From contig CP092081.1 of the NCBI GenBank assembly GCA_022226935.1, forward strand, positions 3,657,967 to 3,721,966: a stretch of 64,000 nt of DNA, given 5' to 3'. Shown here piece by piece: positions 46,615 through 54,879 of this stretch; the stretch's first letter is position 1, and every line of letters starts with the position of its first letter. Under the pieces are notes generated by a model. That model had not been told where the DNA came from, did not search any database, and saw nothing but the letters and a program-made list of their open reading frames with translations. A program made the translations under genes and the position numbers. This DNA is from Nitrospira sp. (lineage in GTDB: Bacteria > Nitrospirota > Nitrospiria > Nitrospirales > Nitrospiraceae).

Positions 46615-46791
46615 TTAACGTCGGTACCTAAATCGATTCTTGACTGTCCTTCGAGGCCCTAAACTAGGGGTCGCCGTGTTGCATCCTGGGCATATGCGCG
46701 TATCTAGATTGACCTCTGCCTTGTGGCACCACGGGCATGTCCGACAGGTCGTCAGGGACCAGGGCAGATGCTTGGTCTTAACGCGTTTCAT
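46615..46791 (-). CDS. 58-aa zinc-ribbon protein
   Basis: Too short to stand out but well supported. The frame runs TTCRTCPWCHKAEVNLDTRI then CPGCNTATP, giving CxxCxxC and CPGC clusters of a zinc ribbon, followed by a basic tail (RRTVKNRFRYRR). Its ATG directly follows the TAA of the 59-aa HTH gene, and its stop lies inside the RBS region of the next gene, so the three are one operon. Confidence 0.65.
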   Translation of the reverse strand: MKRVKTKHLPWSLTTCRTCPWCHKAEVNLDTRICPGCNTATPSLGPRRTVKNRFRYRR

Positions 46792-46971
46792 TTAACGGCC
46801 ACCCGTCTGCAAACCGAGTCGGATACAGGCGTCTAGGTCTTGTTGCCGTATCCTGGTCATGCGTCCGATCTTCACTCGTTGCAATCCACCTTGACGTAAA
46901 AACTTCCAGATAGAGGCCTCGCAACAAGCTAGTTGCACTGCAGCTTCTTTGACTGACACAAGTCTTTCCAT
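46792..46971 (-). CDS. 59-aa excisionase-like HTH protein
   Basis: The frame reads MERLVSVKEAAVQLACCEAS, then IWKFLRQGGLQRVKIGRMTRI and RQQDLDACIRLGL: an HTH_17 fold again. Start 46971 is preceded by GAAAGGATC. First of the run of micro-genes upstream of the primase-helicase. Confidence 0.65.
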   Translation of the reverse strand: MERLVSVKEAAVQLACCEASIWKFLRQGGLQRVKIGRMTRIRQQDLDACIRLGLQTGGR

Positions 46972-46993
46972 CGTGATCCTTTCGTAAGATTGT

Positions 46994-47359
46994 TTACGCT
47001 ACGAGTCTTGAAGTCCGCCTGGCTTCATACTGTCTAGCACTTGCCCGGTGGCGCACATCAGCGCCCCCCCGACCGTCGGTGTGTCCATACCAGAACGGCT
47101 GCTTGGCAAGGAATTCCGTAAGCTTCCAGTCGATACATTCCCGAACTGCTTCATGGTTCATGCCTTCAAACGCCGGAGGCGCATAGGCTTCCTCGTAGAG
47201 CCGAAGTCTTGTTTCGTCGCTGACCCTTGGAGCCGGTAGCGGGGCCTTGACCCTGCGAAGGCTGAGCTTTTGGCGGGGGCTCTTTACGTCACTCGATTTG
47301 TCCGATGCCTTCAAAATCACCTCTTTATTCTCTCTACATTTCAATACGTTACAACACAC
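46994..47359 (-). CDS. Hypothetical element protein
   Basis: Up to 121 aa. A TTG at 47314 has a better ribosome site (AAAGAGGTG) than the ATG at 47359, so the real protein may be 106 aa. The N-terminus is basic and disordered. The core VSDETRLRLYEEAYAPPAFEGMNHEAVRECIDWKLTEFL is helical. No family recognised. The 247 bp upstream contain AT-rich sequence (TATATATAG near 47,540) that may hold a promoter. Confidence 0.5.
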   Translation of the reverse strand: MCCNVLKCRENKEVILKASDKSSDVKSPRQKLSLRRVKAPLPAPRVSDETRLRLYEEAYAPPAFEGMNHEAVRECIDWKLTEFLAKQPFWYGHTDGRGGADVRHRASARQYEARRTSRLVA

Positions 47360-47606
47360 TAAATCGCGGCCTTGACCAATACATCAAGGCTTGGGTTTCA
47401 GGGTTTCACGGCACACATATGCACACGCTCTAAAGACCTCCTTTCTGCCTATGACATGTACTGACCGAGGATGGGAGCCCAACTGCTGGCGAGACACCGA
47501 CACACAGGCTGGTCAAGTCACTGACCTGTGTAGCCCTCTATATATAGAAAGATGATATAGGGGCGCGTTTATCTAGACGTAAACAACACGCCTTCGAGCT
47601 GCAGAA

Positions 47607-48557
47607 TCACAGGGTGGATACTGCATCCCACTTTCCGAATGCGGACTTTTCAGACGCGACGGCACCTGGAGGAATAAACGTCCGCTGAAACTCTTTTGTA
47701 CGAGCCTCATGTATCTGCGCCTCTTTAGTCATACGCGCGGCGACACTCGCGCATCTGCTTGACGGAATTCCAATCTCATTGCAGATCGGGCAAGTTTTTA
47801 CGTGAGCGCCATACCAAGCTTTGCCGTGATGAGGCTTCTCGGAGCCAATGCGTTTACGAATTGCCTGAAGCATGCTTTTAATCGTGGACTCTGATCTAAG
47901 TTCAGCTTTAGCGATTTCATACACAGATAACCCTCTAGATTCTGCATCAAATACACGCAATTGATCTGTGATCTTATCCTGGCGCTTTCGCTCTTGCTTC
48001 CCAGCGGAGGAAGTTTTGGAGCCTGGCATAACCAGCCTGGCTTTTCTCAGTTCATCTTTGATGCGAGCTAGCAAATCGCCATCCACATGCCCCAGGTCCA
48101 GCCTTAGGGACACCGTGTCTGGAGGCCTATCAGTGCAGCCCGCATCAATCAACGTCACGGCGGGGGGCATAATGTCCGAAGAATCCCCCCATAGACGCTG
48201 CCACTCCTCGACGGTCAAATAACTGAGAGACGAGAGCCGATCTGTTAATGCCTGTTTGGGAAACTTGATTCGCCATTCATATTCAAAAGCCCCCCACCGA
48301 AGAAGGAACGGTTCTTCCCGATGATCGATAGCCTGGCTGTGTAGATCAATATCCACGCGAGCTATTTTCGTTTCAACAAGGTCTTCCCCATCCCACACCC
48401 CAACAGATAACGGAGGACCTATTACCCAGTCTCGATACTCCGAACGTAACTGGTTCACCGCTGTCTGAAACTTAGGGTTGCGGAGTAAGCATCGCCACCG
48501 ATTCCAACGCTCCTGTTTTGTCGCTCTTTCTGCTTGCTCACTTGACCTGCGTGCCAT
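47607..48557 (-). CDS. HTH and zinc-knuckle protein of unknown function
   Basis: 316 aa from ATG 48557. The first 190 residues are unassigned (LRNPKFQTAVNQLRSEYRDWVIG; FEYEWRIKFPKQALTDRLSSLSYLTVEEWQRLW). Around 220-250 there is an HTH (DAESRGLSVYEIAKAELRSESTIKSMLQAIRKRIG), then CPICNEIGIPSSRC, a possible zinc site. It might be a DNA-binding regulator or a terminase-small-subunit-like protein. No clear homologue recalled. Confidence 0.55.
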   Translation of the reverse strand: MARRSSEQAERATKQERWNRWRCLLRNPKFQTAVNQLRSEYRDWVIGPPLSVGVWDGEDLVETKIARVDIDLHSQAIDHREEPFLLRWGAFEYEWRIKFPKQALTDRLSSLSYLTVEEWQRLWGDSSDIMPPAVTLIDAGCTDRPPDTVSLRLDLGHVDGDLLARIKDELRKARLVMPGSKTSSAGKQERKRQDKITDQLRVFDAESRGLSVYEIAKAELRSESTIKSMLQAIRKRIGSEKPHHGKAWYGAHVKTCPICNEIGIPSSRCASVAARMTKEAQIHEARTKEFQRTFIPPGAVASEKSAFGKWDAVSTL

Positions 48558-48575
48558 CGTTCGCCTCCTCAACAC

Positions 48576-48966
48576 ACCATAATCAAGCTATATAACTGAT
48601 TTTTTCTGATAAGCAAGAGGAGGAATTTCCCGGCGCAATATAGAAGTATAGCGTCACACCAATGGATTCATATACTTACATGGAGGTAGTAGCACTACTG
48701 GTAGCACTCCTCATGAGCCGACATAAAAATATTTTCTACTAAGGGTGTGAAATCTGTCGGGGCGAGGTAAAAAGAAGTCAAACAGGCTGATGGCCCACCG
48801 CGAAAATCGAATGGGCCATAGGTATGGGTTAACGTCACAGTTGGTGCGGAAATTCCAGTGTGATGAGGTTTCAGCAAGTTGAATGAAGGCTGAGCAAGAA
48901 TGCGGGGGGCATGAGCGCTTGGGAGGAAGCCTAGCTATAAATTACTCGGTAAGCAGCGGCCACTCT
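48576..48966. other. Gene-poor interval of element 1
   Basis: No supported gene. It contains an inverted repeat ATGGCCCA/TGGGCCAT (about 48,789-48,818) and a short tandem GTAGCACT motif near 48,685-48,707. The AT-rich stretch at 48,590-48,610 just before the upstream gene is a probable promoter for the minus-strand HTH/zinc protein. Confidence 0.4.
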
Positions 48967-49359
48967 TCATTGAGGGGGGGCACTGATCGAAAGATCAATT
49001 CCTAGCTTGTACATACATTTTGAAAACTGGAAGCGATCCGAAGCACTACCAAACATGTTAACAGTACGACCATTCATTGCGTACGCATCGAACCTTCCAT
49101 AGGGATTCTTCTCGTTTACAAATTTGACGCAACGCTCCACTTTCTCTTCAAAGGATGGCGTTTCAGTGTCTCTCACTGCCGCATCCGATGGCCTTCCCTC
49201 AGTTTGGTTGAGTGCATTGAGACAGTCTTGTGCCGCATGTCGTTCATCACACTGCAGCTTCAACCAGTCTTTGTCGGCTGCGCTATGGTCACCTGCGTAA
49301 GTGACCGCACATGAAATGCTGAGCAAGACTGCCATCAGCAATCTTCGACAAGGTCTCAT
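48967..49359 (-). CDS. Small exported protein with paired cysteines
   Basis: 130 aa with a signal peptide (RRLLMAVLLSISCAVTYAG, cleavage after TYA). The mature part has four Cys (LQCDERH, DCLNAL, ERCVKF, SKCMYK) that could make two disulphides. The sequence is otherwise helical. Not recognised. Its stop lies just inside the low-GC part of the element. Confidence 0.55.
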   Translation of the reverse strand: MRPCRRLLMAVLLSISCAVTYAGDHSAADKDWLKLQCDERHAAQDCLNALNQTEGRPSDAAVRDTETPSFEEKVERCVKFVNEKNPYGRFDAYAMNGRTVNMFGSASDRFQFSKCMYKLGIDLSISAPPQ

Positions 49360-49593
49360 TCTGAACCCGCTTTAAGACGAGAATGTCGGAGGGCTATTAT
49401 AACATTCCACATAACATTCGCGACTTCCTTAATCACGCACTCTCGGCTGACTCAGAGCATGGGCTTGGACCAATTCATAGCTGCCGTTAGACGCTACAAT
49501 TCGTCATTGCCCTTCAAAATCATTTCCTAAGATCTCCATCTAGAAGATATACTACAGCGTAAAACAACTTTACTTTTATTGCACCTTCACTTG

Positions 49594-49622
49594 TTGACAC
49601 TTATTGGCCGATTTAGTAAGAT
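49594..49622 (+). promoter_or_regulatory. Sigma-70-type promoter of the RHH/HEPN module
   Basis: TTGACA (49594-49599), 17-bp spacer, TAAGAT (49617-49622), a near-consensus pair, 60-100 bp before the first start codons. The rest of the 366-bp gap from 49,360 is AT-rich with no gene. Confidence 0.7.
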
Positions 49623-49684
49623 CCAATTGGGTAAATTTACACCTCATCGAGGTCATTACTAATCACCCACAAAGGAGTCACGCG

Positions 49685-49798
49685 ATGCGCACTGGACTAT
49701 GGTTTCTTACAATAAGGAGCTGCCGATGCCCCACAAGGACAAGAAAACGTCGAGAAAGAACCCGGTTGTTAAAGCAAGGAAGGAGTCTAGGCAACTAA
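49685..49798 (+). CDS. Possible 37-aa basic leader ORF overlapping the next gene
   Basis: ATG 49685 has an ideal AAAGGAG seven bases upstream. The frame (MRTGLWFLTIRSCRC..., then many Arg/Lys) runs 73 bp into the next gene in another phase. It may be a leader peptide that couples or represses translation of the downstream gene. Weak evidence apart from the RBS. Confidence 0.35.
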   Translation: MRTGLWFLTIRSCRCPTRTRKRRERTRLLKQGRSLGN

Positions 49799-50013
49799 AA
49801 TCACCGACTCGCTATAAGATTGAATACGCCGTCTTTGGAGTCAAAGAGCTGACATGGCCAGAGACCAGCTTGGTACTGCTCGATGAAAAGCCAAACAAAC
49901 CTGTTAGCCGGAAATGGGCCACCTTCGCTCGCTTGAGAGGTATAAGAATGGTGGTTGAAACGATAGATACTTGGTCAAAGGTGAAAGACTGGATAACCAA
50001 TATTCAAACATGA
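49726..50013 (+). CDS. Small basic protein of unknown function (95 aa)
   Basis: ATG 49726 follows AAGGAGCTGCCG. The first 35 residues are very basic (PHKDKKTSRKNPVVKARKESRQ). A small alpha/beta part follows (YKIEYAVFGVKELTWPETSLVLLDEKP; FARLRGIRMVVETIDTWSKVKDWI). No family recalled. First stable gene of the plus-strand module behind the promoter at 49,594. Confidence 0.55.
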   Translation: MPHKDKKTSRKNPVVKARKESRQLKSPTRYKIEYAVFGVKELTWPETSLVLLDEKPNKPVSRKWATFARLRGIRMVVETIDTWSKVKDWITNIQT

Positions 50014-50022
50014 AGGCCAGCC

Positions 50023-50295
50023 GTGACCGCTAGCATGAAATCAAAAACAAAAAAGCAAGAAATCGAACCACTTGGGAAAGCTACGAAAATTCGTATCATC
50101 CTGGATCTCGATGCTGATGCAGCAGACCGTGTAGACCAACTTGCCAAATCCTTAAGGCTCAAACGGCGAACTGACGTTATTCGCTACGCACTGGGGCTAC
50201 TCGGATTATTCCAAGACAACAGAGAGCAAGGCTACGAGCTCCTGTTGCGTAAGGGACAAGAAACCATTCGAGTTGTGGTTCCCACACTTCAATAG
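50023..50295 (+). CDS. Ribbon-helix-helix-like protein (90 aa)
   Basis: GTG start at 50023, 9 bp after the previous stop. KIRIILDLDADAADRVDQLAKSLRLKRRTDVIRYALGLLGLFQ reads as the strand-helix-helix of a CopG-type repressor. In toxin-antitoxin and defence operons such proteins are antitoxins or autoregulators. The extra C-terminal part (YELLLRKGQETIRVVVP) may bind the partner. Confidence 0.65.
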   Translation: MTASMKSKTKKQEIEPLGKATKIRIILDLDADAADRVDQLAKSLRLKRRTDVIRYALGLLGLFQDNREQGYELLLRKGQETIRVVVPTLQ

Positions 50296-50302
50296 GAAAA
50301 CT

Positions 50303-50773
50303 ATGCAGATTCGTGACTTAGCCTTGCTTAACACTTCGATGAATGGGGCAAAAATCTACTGGCTGCAGTTCCTAACCTCAGAGCAGGAAACAGTGTCGGT
50401 TGGAATTACGATTGAGACCTTCGTAGAATTTCGCCAAGCCTTCGGTTGTGACCTTCAATTGATTGGCCGCCTTGCTATTGAATTGGTGCGAGAGACCTCC
50501 CGAGAAGAGCCAATTTTTATTGAAGGAACTCTGTGTGCCGAACTAAAGCAGGCATTGGGCCAATATGAATTTCGCCGCGCGGATCTCAGTGGTTGCGACA
50601 GTATTTCCGATCTTAACGACGCCATAAATGCAGTTAAGCAGCATCTGAATAAAAAGGGCGACAGTTGGGAATACTACTACACCGAAAAGTATGCGCCTAC
50701 AGCCCACCTTGGAGAATTTGACGGCTCGCGCATCATGTTTAGGCAACGAATGCAATCTGCGGTTTATGGCTAG
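50303..50773 (+). CDS. Unknown protein of the RHH/HEPN module (156 aa)
   Basis: ATG 50303 follows AGGAAAACT. Soluble, mixed alpha/beta: ISWLQFLTSEQETVSVGIT-like N-terminal strands, a helix VEFRQAFGCDLQLIGRLAIELVRE, a middle part with ADLSGCDSISDLNDAINAVKQHL. No motif identified. Conserved gene order with the RHH gene before and the HEPN gene after should be tested. Confidence 0.55.
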   Translation: MQIRDLALLNTSMNGAKIYWLQFLTSEQETVSVGITIETFVEFRQAFGCDLQLIGRLAIELVRETSREEPIFIEGTLCAELKQALGQYEFRRADLSGCDSISDLNDAINAVKQHLNKKGDSWEYYYTEKYAPTAHLGEFDGSRIMFRQRMQSAVYG

Positions 50774-50823
50774 GTATGTTGGCTCGGCGACATAATTTAA
50801 ACTAATTCAGAAAGGTTTAAGCA

Positions 50824-51321
50824 TTGACCGAAGGCGGAAAAATTATCGAGCCAGACGATTTTCAGAAAGTGTTATTTGGCGAGGATGAATTAGGAGCCGT
50901 GGTCAGAGCCCACTTCTATGTAGAAGAACGACTGCTCCAGCTCATTGGCTTACTCGTTAAAGATGAGAGCTATATAGGAAAGCTCAACCTAGATTTTTCC
51001 CAACATGTACATTTAGCTACAGCACTAGGGCTTAGCGAGGGGTACGCCAAAGGACTTCGCGCATTCGGTGCTCTACGAAATCATTTTGCCCACAATTTAA
51101 GCGCCACGCTTACCAAGGAGCGCCTCAATAGTCTTTACGATTCATTGGGTTCAAGCGAGAAAGAGCTTGTCCATAAAGCGTATCGCCTTTCCTATGACCC
51201 GCACGAGACGAGGGTACCTTTCCAAGATTTATCACCTAAAGATCAGTTTATCTTGATCGCGGTAGCGCTTTACACCTTGCTGAATCTGGTAATTGGTGAG
51301 ATTCAGGAGGGAAGGCTCTAG
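50824..51321 (+). CDS. HEPN-like protein with RNxxxH motif, candidate RNase toxin
   Basis: 165 aa starting with TTG (50824) after AGAAAGGTTTAAG. All-helical with RAHFYVEERLLQLIGLLVKD and ALGLSEGYAKGLRAFGALRNHFAHN: Arg85-Asn-x3-His90 is the RNxxxH catalytic motif of HEPN ribonucleases. This also resembles MltR/DUF4145-type helical proteins, which may share the fold without RNase activity. Last gene of the plus-strand module and convergent with the helicase-nuclease gene (136 bp apart). Confidence 0.65.
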   Translation: MTEGGKIIEPDDFQKVLFGEDELGAVVRAHFYVEERLLQLIGLLVKDESYIGKLNLDFSQHVHLATALGLSEGYAKGLRAFGALRNHFAHNLSATLTKERLNSLYDSLGSSEKELVHKAYRLSYDPHETRVPFQDLSPKDQFILIAVALYTLLNLVIGEIQEGRL

Positions 51322-51457
51322 GCTTGGATGTTAAATCTTGGACAGGCAAATCGGCAACAAGATCATCGCTTTGTACTCTCCCAGCTACAGTGGAAATTTG
51401 CCAAGGAACCGAACACCGCTTACTAGCCCAGCTAAATATTAACAGAGCGGCAACGCG

Positions 51458-54010
51458 TCACCCTGGTTCTACTATGAGGGGCTTAGAAAATAGGCTGTCC
51501 ACAGCCTTACGGTCAAGCTTACAGCTCTTAAGCATTGCTCTAAAGTCAGCCTGAACCGCCCCATACTCTTTTCCCGCAAACTCAGCACGCACGGTTGCAA
51601 GCTCATCCGCAAGTCGTTCACCTTCGGCAGTGATAACCTTGAGAAAAACGTGAAATACTCCAGTGAGGTGAGGCTCTGCAACAACGGCGGCCTGCCCCTC
51701 CGCAACGATCACTGGACGAATAGTAATCTCTTTCGCTTCCGGGACATTTGCCCGCACCCATTCGACATGACCTTTAGCTTGAAGGACTTCCTTTTTCGAC
51801 AGACTATTTTCCGGCTTCTTGTCCGACTTATTTTCAATCGCGTAGCAACTGTCATGAAATAGCCAAACCACGTCTGGTGCCCCGTCGTCCGTAGGACGAA
51901 ACACTGTTGCCCCAAAGCACTCACCTAAAGTCTCAAGGCCAATATTAAATTTTGTTGGTTCAGCAGGTCTTGATAAGCCCTCAAGCATCTCATCGAGCTT
52001 CCGCTTAAAGCGGGGACCTTGCCACCCATACTTCTCTAGGAAGCCCCATACATCTTCTGCTTGAATATCATCTTGGTCAGCGGGATCGTTATGAGCTGAG
52101 ATTCGGTTTCGTGCCCGTAAAAGGTGATCCAGATATCCGGTGTTAATGCGCGTTGCTCTAGCTCGCTTAAGACAATCAATTTCACTCCCCGAATCGCCTA
52201 AGTGACCAGCAGCAACACTGGCAAGATACCACCACCATGCCCGATACCCCGTCAGCTCAGGATGGTTAGTATGGTCAGCTTGTTCACGTGCGATCTTCAG
52301 AGCATGTGAGAAATCACCATCCCACAAAGCCCTTTCATAATTTACTTCCGCCAGAGCTCCTTCATTGTAAGAGTCGTCGCTATACTCCTTGACGTTAATC
52401 TGCGCGTCCTCCAAACTTTCATTTGCACGCTTACGGTAGTCCGCGTCAGTTAGTAGTCCAATAATCATGTCACTCAGCTGGTGACGATTTTCCCTCATAA
52501 GGTCACTCTGCTCCATACCCCAATTGAGCTCCTTTTGAATTTCTTCGGGAAATCCTTGCGTCAGTGTCTTTGTGGTCAACGAATTAAGTAAAGATTGGCC
52601 CAGCATTATCACGACGGCAAAATCGGTGGCGTCCCTCGTGCATCTTCCCATTCCCTGAATGAGCCGAGTCCGTTCTCGCCGCCTAAGCATCGGACCCATT
52701 TTCCAGTGATCTCGGAGATGACGTTCAAGAGCATCTATGCCCGCGGGGGTTTCACAAATAATGAGTAAACGGCAGGCATCTCCTGGCAAATCAATCCCAT
52801 CGTACCGACCTGCCAAACAAAGGATTGCGCATGGATTTGCGGTAAACAGCTTCAACGACTCTTCAATATCCGCAGCAGTAAACTTCTGTGGTTTTGGCCT
52901 TATCGCAACGACGCTCTGATCGAATGCCCTATCTGCAATGACAAACGAGGGAGCCAATATAACCCCTCGCTGGGATTCCATTCTCTTCCATATTTCAGAA
53001 ATGAGGTTGAAGCACTCTCCCTCGGTACCAGATAACCCAGGCACGAATATATACCTTTTGCCCCAGTCAGCATGCTTGGCGCGAACAGGCATTATTTCGG
53101 TGATCCCATAGCTTCTCTGAAGATCACCTTCGCCACTTAGAGTGGCTGACATGTAAATTCTCTGATTTGTGTCAGCGAAAGGCGCATGAGTGTGAGTTGG
53201 TGGCACTAAAGGTCTAATAACGATTTCTCTGCTCGAAACCAAGCAAAGACAAGCGTGCAGATGATTCCGAATCAGTCCCCAAGGAAAGTGAACTTCTGGT
53301 TCTTTCTGCTCATCCAAAATTGTCGTAAGAGTTACTCCAACTCCAGTTCGCGAGTGGATGTCGGCTACTTCCACAGCCTCGAATTCGTCCTCATCGCTAA
53401 CAACACGGAATTGTACATCTGTGAGCGAGGTCCTGAGTGCAGTCAACACCTCCCGGTAAAGACGGCGCTGGCTATCCTTGCGAATTCGTACACTCCACAT
53501 CCCACTCACAAAAGACTCTGCTCCGTGAGCATCGTCTAGGACTAGCACGTCAGATGCCTGTATCACTGGATTAACGTTAAAAAGGTTTGAATATGTAGAC
53601 ACTGCAACTGCTTTGGCTAGGTTGTATTTCCCTACTTCCGCCGGATCTCGGGTTTCTCTTGTGCCAGTCAAATCAGCGTATGGTATTCCGAGGTTGTGCG
53701 CTTCTTGCATCACTTGCTTAGCAAGTTGATTTGTCAATACTAGGTAAGCAACCTTTTCAGCAGATTTCCGACGACGCCATTCTGCTATGAGGAGACCGAC
53801 AGCCGTTTTACCCGTACCTGTCGGCAATTCGAGGGCAATATCGGAGTTTGTTAAAGCGGTATATTCTCTGAGAACATCGGCCTGCTGAATTCTGAGATAC
53901 CCGTGAGTTCCAACACGGTTGGGAAGCTTGGAAAATAATTCCTCTGGGGAGGAGTATGTCAGTACGCTTTTGGTTTTACGAAACTCAGGCCGGTCCCCTA
54001 TTGAGCTCAT
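51458..54010 (-). CDS. SF2 helicase with C-terminal PD-(D/E)xK nuclease, candidate defence protein
   Basis: 850 aa. Helicase core: ALELPTGTGKT (Lys68), VLVLDDAHGAES (DDAH 159-162, a DEAH-box variant), IYMSATLSG (motif III) and TRLIQGMGRCTRDATDF (motif VI, QxxGRxxR), an arrangement like XPD/DinG helicases but without an obvious FeS Cys set. A helical TPR-like middle domain follows (about 560-680). Then GAPDVVWLFHDSCYAIENK: Pro712-Asp713...Glu726-x-Lys728, a classical PD-(D/E)xK nuclease signature. It ends with a helical domain. Helicase-nuclease fusions of this type often degrade invading DNA. AT-rich composition marks it as acquired. Confidence 0.8.
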   Translation of the reverse strand: MSSIGDRPEFRKTKSVLTYSSPEELFSKLPNRVGTHGYLRIQQADVLREYTALTNSDIALELPTGTGKTAVGLLIAEWRRRKSAEKVAYLVLTNQLAKQVMQEAHNLGIPYADLTGTRETRDPAEVGKYNLAKAVAVSTYSNLFNVNPVIQASDVLVLDDAHGAESFVSGMWSVRIRKDSQRRLYREVLTALRTSLTDVQFRVVSDEDEFEAVEVADIHSRTGVGVTLTTILDEQKEPEVHFPWGLIRNHLHACLCLVSSREIVIRPLVPPTHTHAPFADTNQRIYMSATLSGEGDLQRSYGITEIMPVRAKHADWGKRYIFVPGLSGTEGECFNLISEIWKRMESQRGVILAPSFVIADRAFDQSVVAIRPKPQKFTAADIEESLKLFTANPCAILCLAGRYDGIDLPGDACRLLIICETPAGIDALERHLRDHWKMGPMLRRRERTRLIQGMGRCTRDATDFAVVIMLGQSLLNSLTTKTLTQGFPEEIQKELNWGMEQSDLMRENRHQLSDMIIGLLTDADYRKRANESLEDAQINVKEYSDDSYNEGALAEVNYERALWDGDFSHALKIAREQADHTNHPELTGYRAWWWYLASVAAGHLGDSGSEIDCLKRARATRINTGYLDHLLRARNRISAHNDPADQDDIQAEDVWGFLEKYGWQGPRFKRKLDEMLEGLSRPAEPTKFNIGLETLGECFGATVFRPTDDGAPDVVWLFHDSCYAIENKSDKKPENSLSKKEVLQAKGHVEWVRANVPEAKEITIRPVIVAEGQAAVVAEPHLTGVFHVFLKVITAEGERLADELATVRAEFAGKEYGAVQADFRAMLKSCKLDRKAVDSLFSKPLIVEPG

Positions 54011-54032
54011 ACGTTTCTCCTTTGGCCGTTTT

Positions 54033-54443
54033 CTACCACAAGAGACACGAAAGCAGTAGCGTCTGTTTGCGGCAAACGTGACAGGCCATATTCTTTCTCA
54101 TCCTCCTGCCCCCCTTGAATGCAGAGTAACAATAGCGACTGGGGCACCTAGCTTTAGCTAGATCTAAGCTAGGTTTGACCCAGTAGTCCATTAATTGAAC
54201 CACCTTCCGCTCGTCTTCTGACTCATCATCCAGCCGAGGGTCTAGCGCTGCATGGATTTTATGGAAAGCGAGATGAACTATTGGTTCTGGGCTAGCCGAT
54301 GCATATAGTGCGGTGACTTGGTTGACGAACTGACGCTTCGTAATCGAGCTCTGCAACGTCAGGTTGTCAAAACGGTTGATCCATTTGAGCTTATTCAGAA
54401 AGCCATAGAACAGGCAGCCTAAATATGCCCCTGAACGCTTCAA
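54033..54443 (-). CDS. Small Cys-containing protein upstream of the helicase-nuclease
   Basis: 136 aa. The N-terminal part is helical (KRQFVNQVTALYASASPEPIVHLAFHKIHAALDP). The C-terminal part has CPSRYC and CHVC, a possible zinc finger flanked by basic residues. Same strand as the helicase gene and only 22 bp upstream, hence probably co-transcribed. No family recognised. Could be a partner or regulator of the nuclease. Confidence 0.5.
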   Translation of the reverse strand: MKRSGAYLGCLFYGFLNKLKWINRFDNLTLQSSITKRQFVNQVTALYASASPEPIVHLAFHKIHAALDPRLDDESEDERKVVQLMDYWVKPSLDLAKARCPSRYCYSAFKGGRRMRKNMACHVCRKQTLLLSCLLW

Positions 54444-54879
54444 TGATCTCGGGAACGGCAGCCCCCTTTATATTCTGAGGAAAATCGGCAAGCGGTTTCT
54501 ATTGGACATTGCAAAGAAGCCTACCCCCCCGCCCCTGCTTTAAGCGACCGTAACAGCCGGTACCGGTACCTGCACCGGCGACGGGGGGCTAGGTCGCCCC
54601 AAGGATACCCCCCAGGGAGGCCCCTGTCTGTAACTCTCTGATCCGTAGTCAGATGCCCTTTCCAAAAGGCGCGATGGGTACGAAGGTAAGGACAACTCAC
54701 TCCCCTTCCTGCTTCCTGCTCCCAGTCACTGTAACCGAAATTGTAACCGTCTGCCCTCAGACTACCGTCATTCAGCGCAATTCAGTGCAACGTGCGCAAG
54801 TCGTGAAAGAAGGCTTTACGCCTCTATTCATGCGTGGTTTCAGGCGGCTCGTTCGCTGTAGAATCTGTCTCCTCTGGGC
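54444..54879. other. Right-end non-coding arm of element 1
   Basis: No supported gene. Contains the palindrome GGTACCGGTACC near 54,561, runs of C/G, and the arm-type TGTAACC repeats at 54,728-54,749. Expected position for integrase and Xis binding sites and for the promoter of the 136-aa gene. Confidence 0.4.
54728..54749. promoter_or_regulatory. Candidate integrase/Xis arm-type site, right arm
   Basis: CACTGTAACCGAAATTGTAACC, 130 bp inside the attR core and in the same orientation as its near-copy at 41182-41203. Arm sites shared by both ends of an element are expected for lambda-type integrases. Confidence 0.5.

Noticed and set aside
48695..48877. 60-codon minus-strand frame
   Set aside because: No RBS, no domain, and it crosses an inverted repeat.
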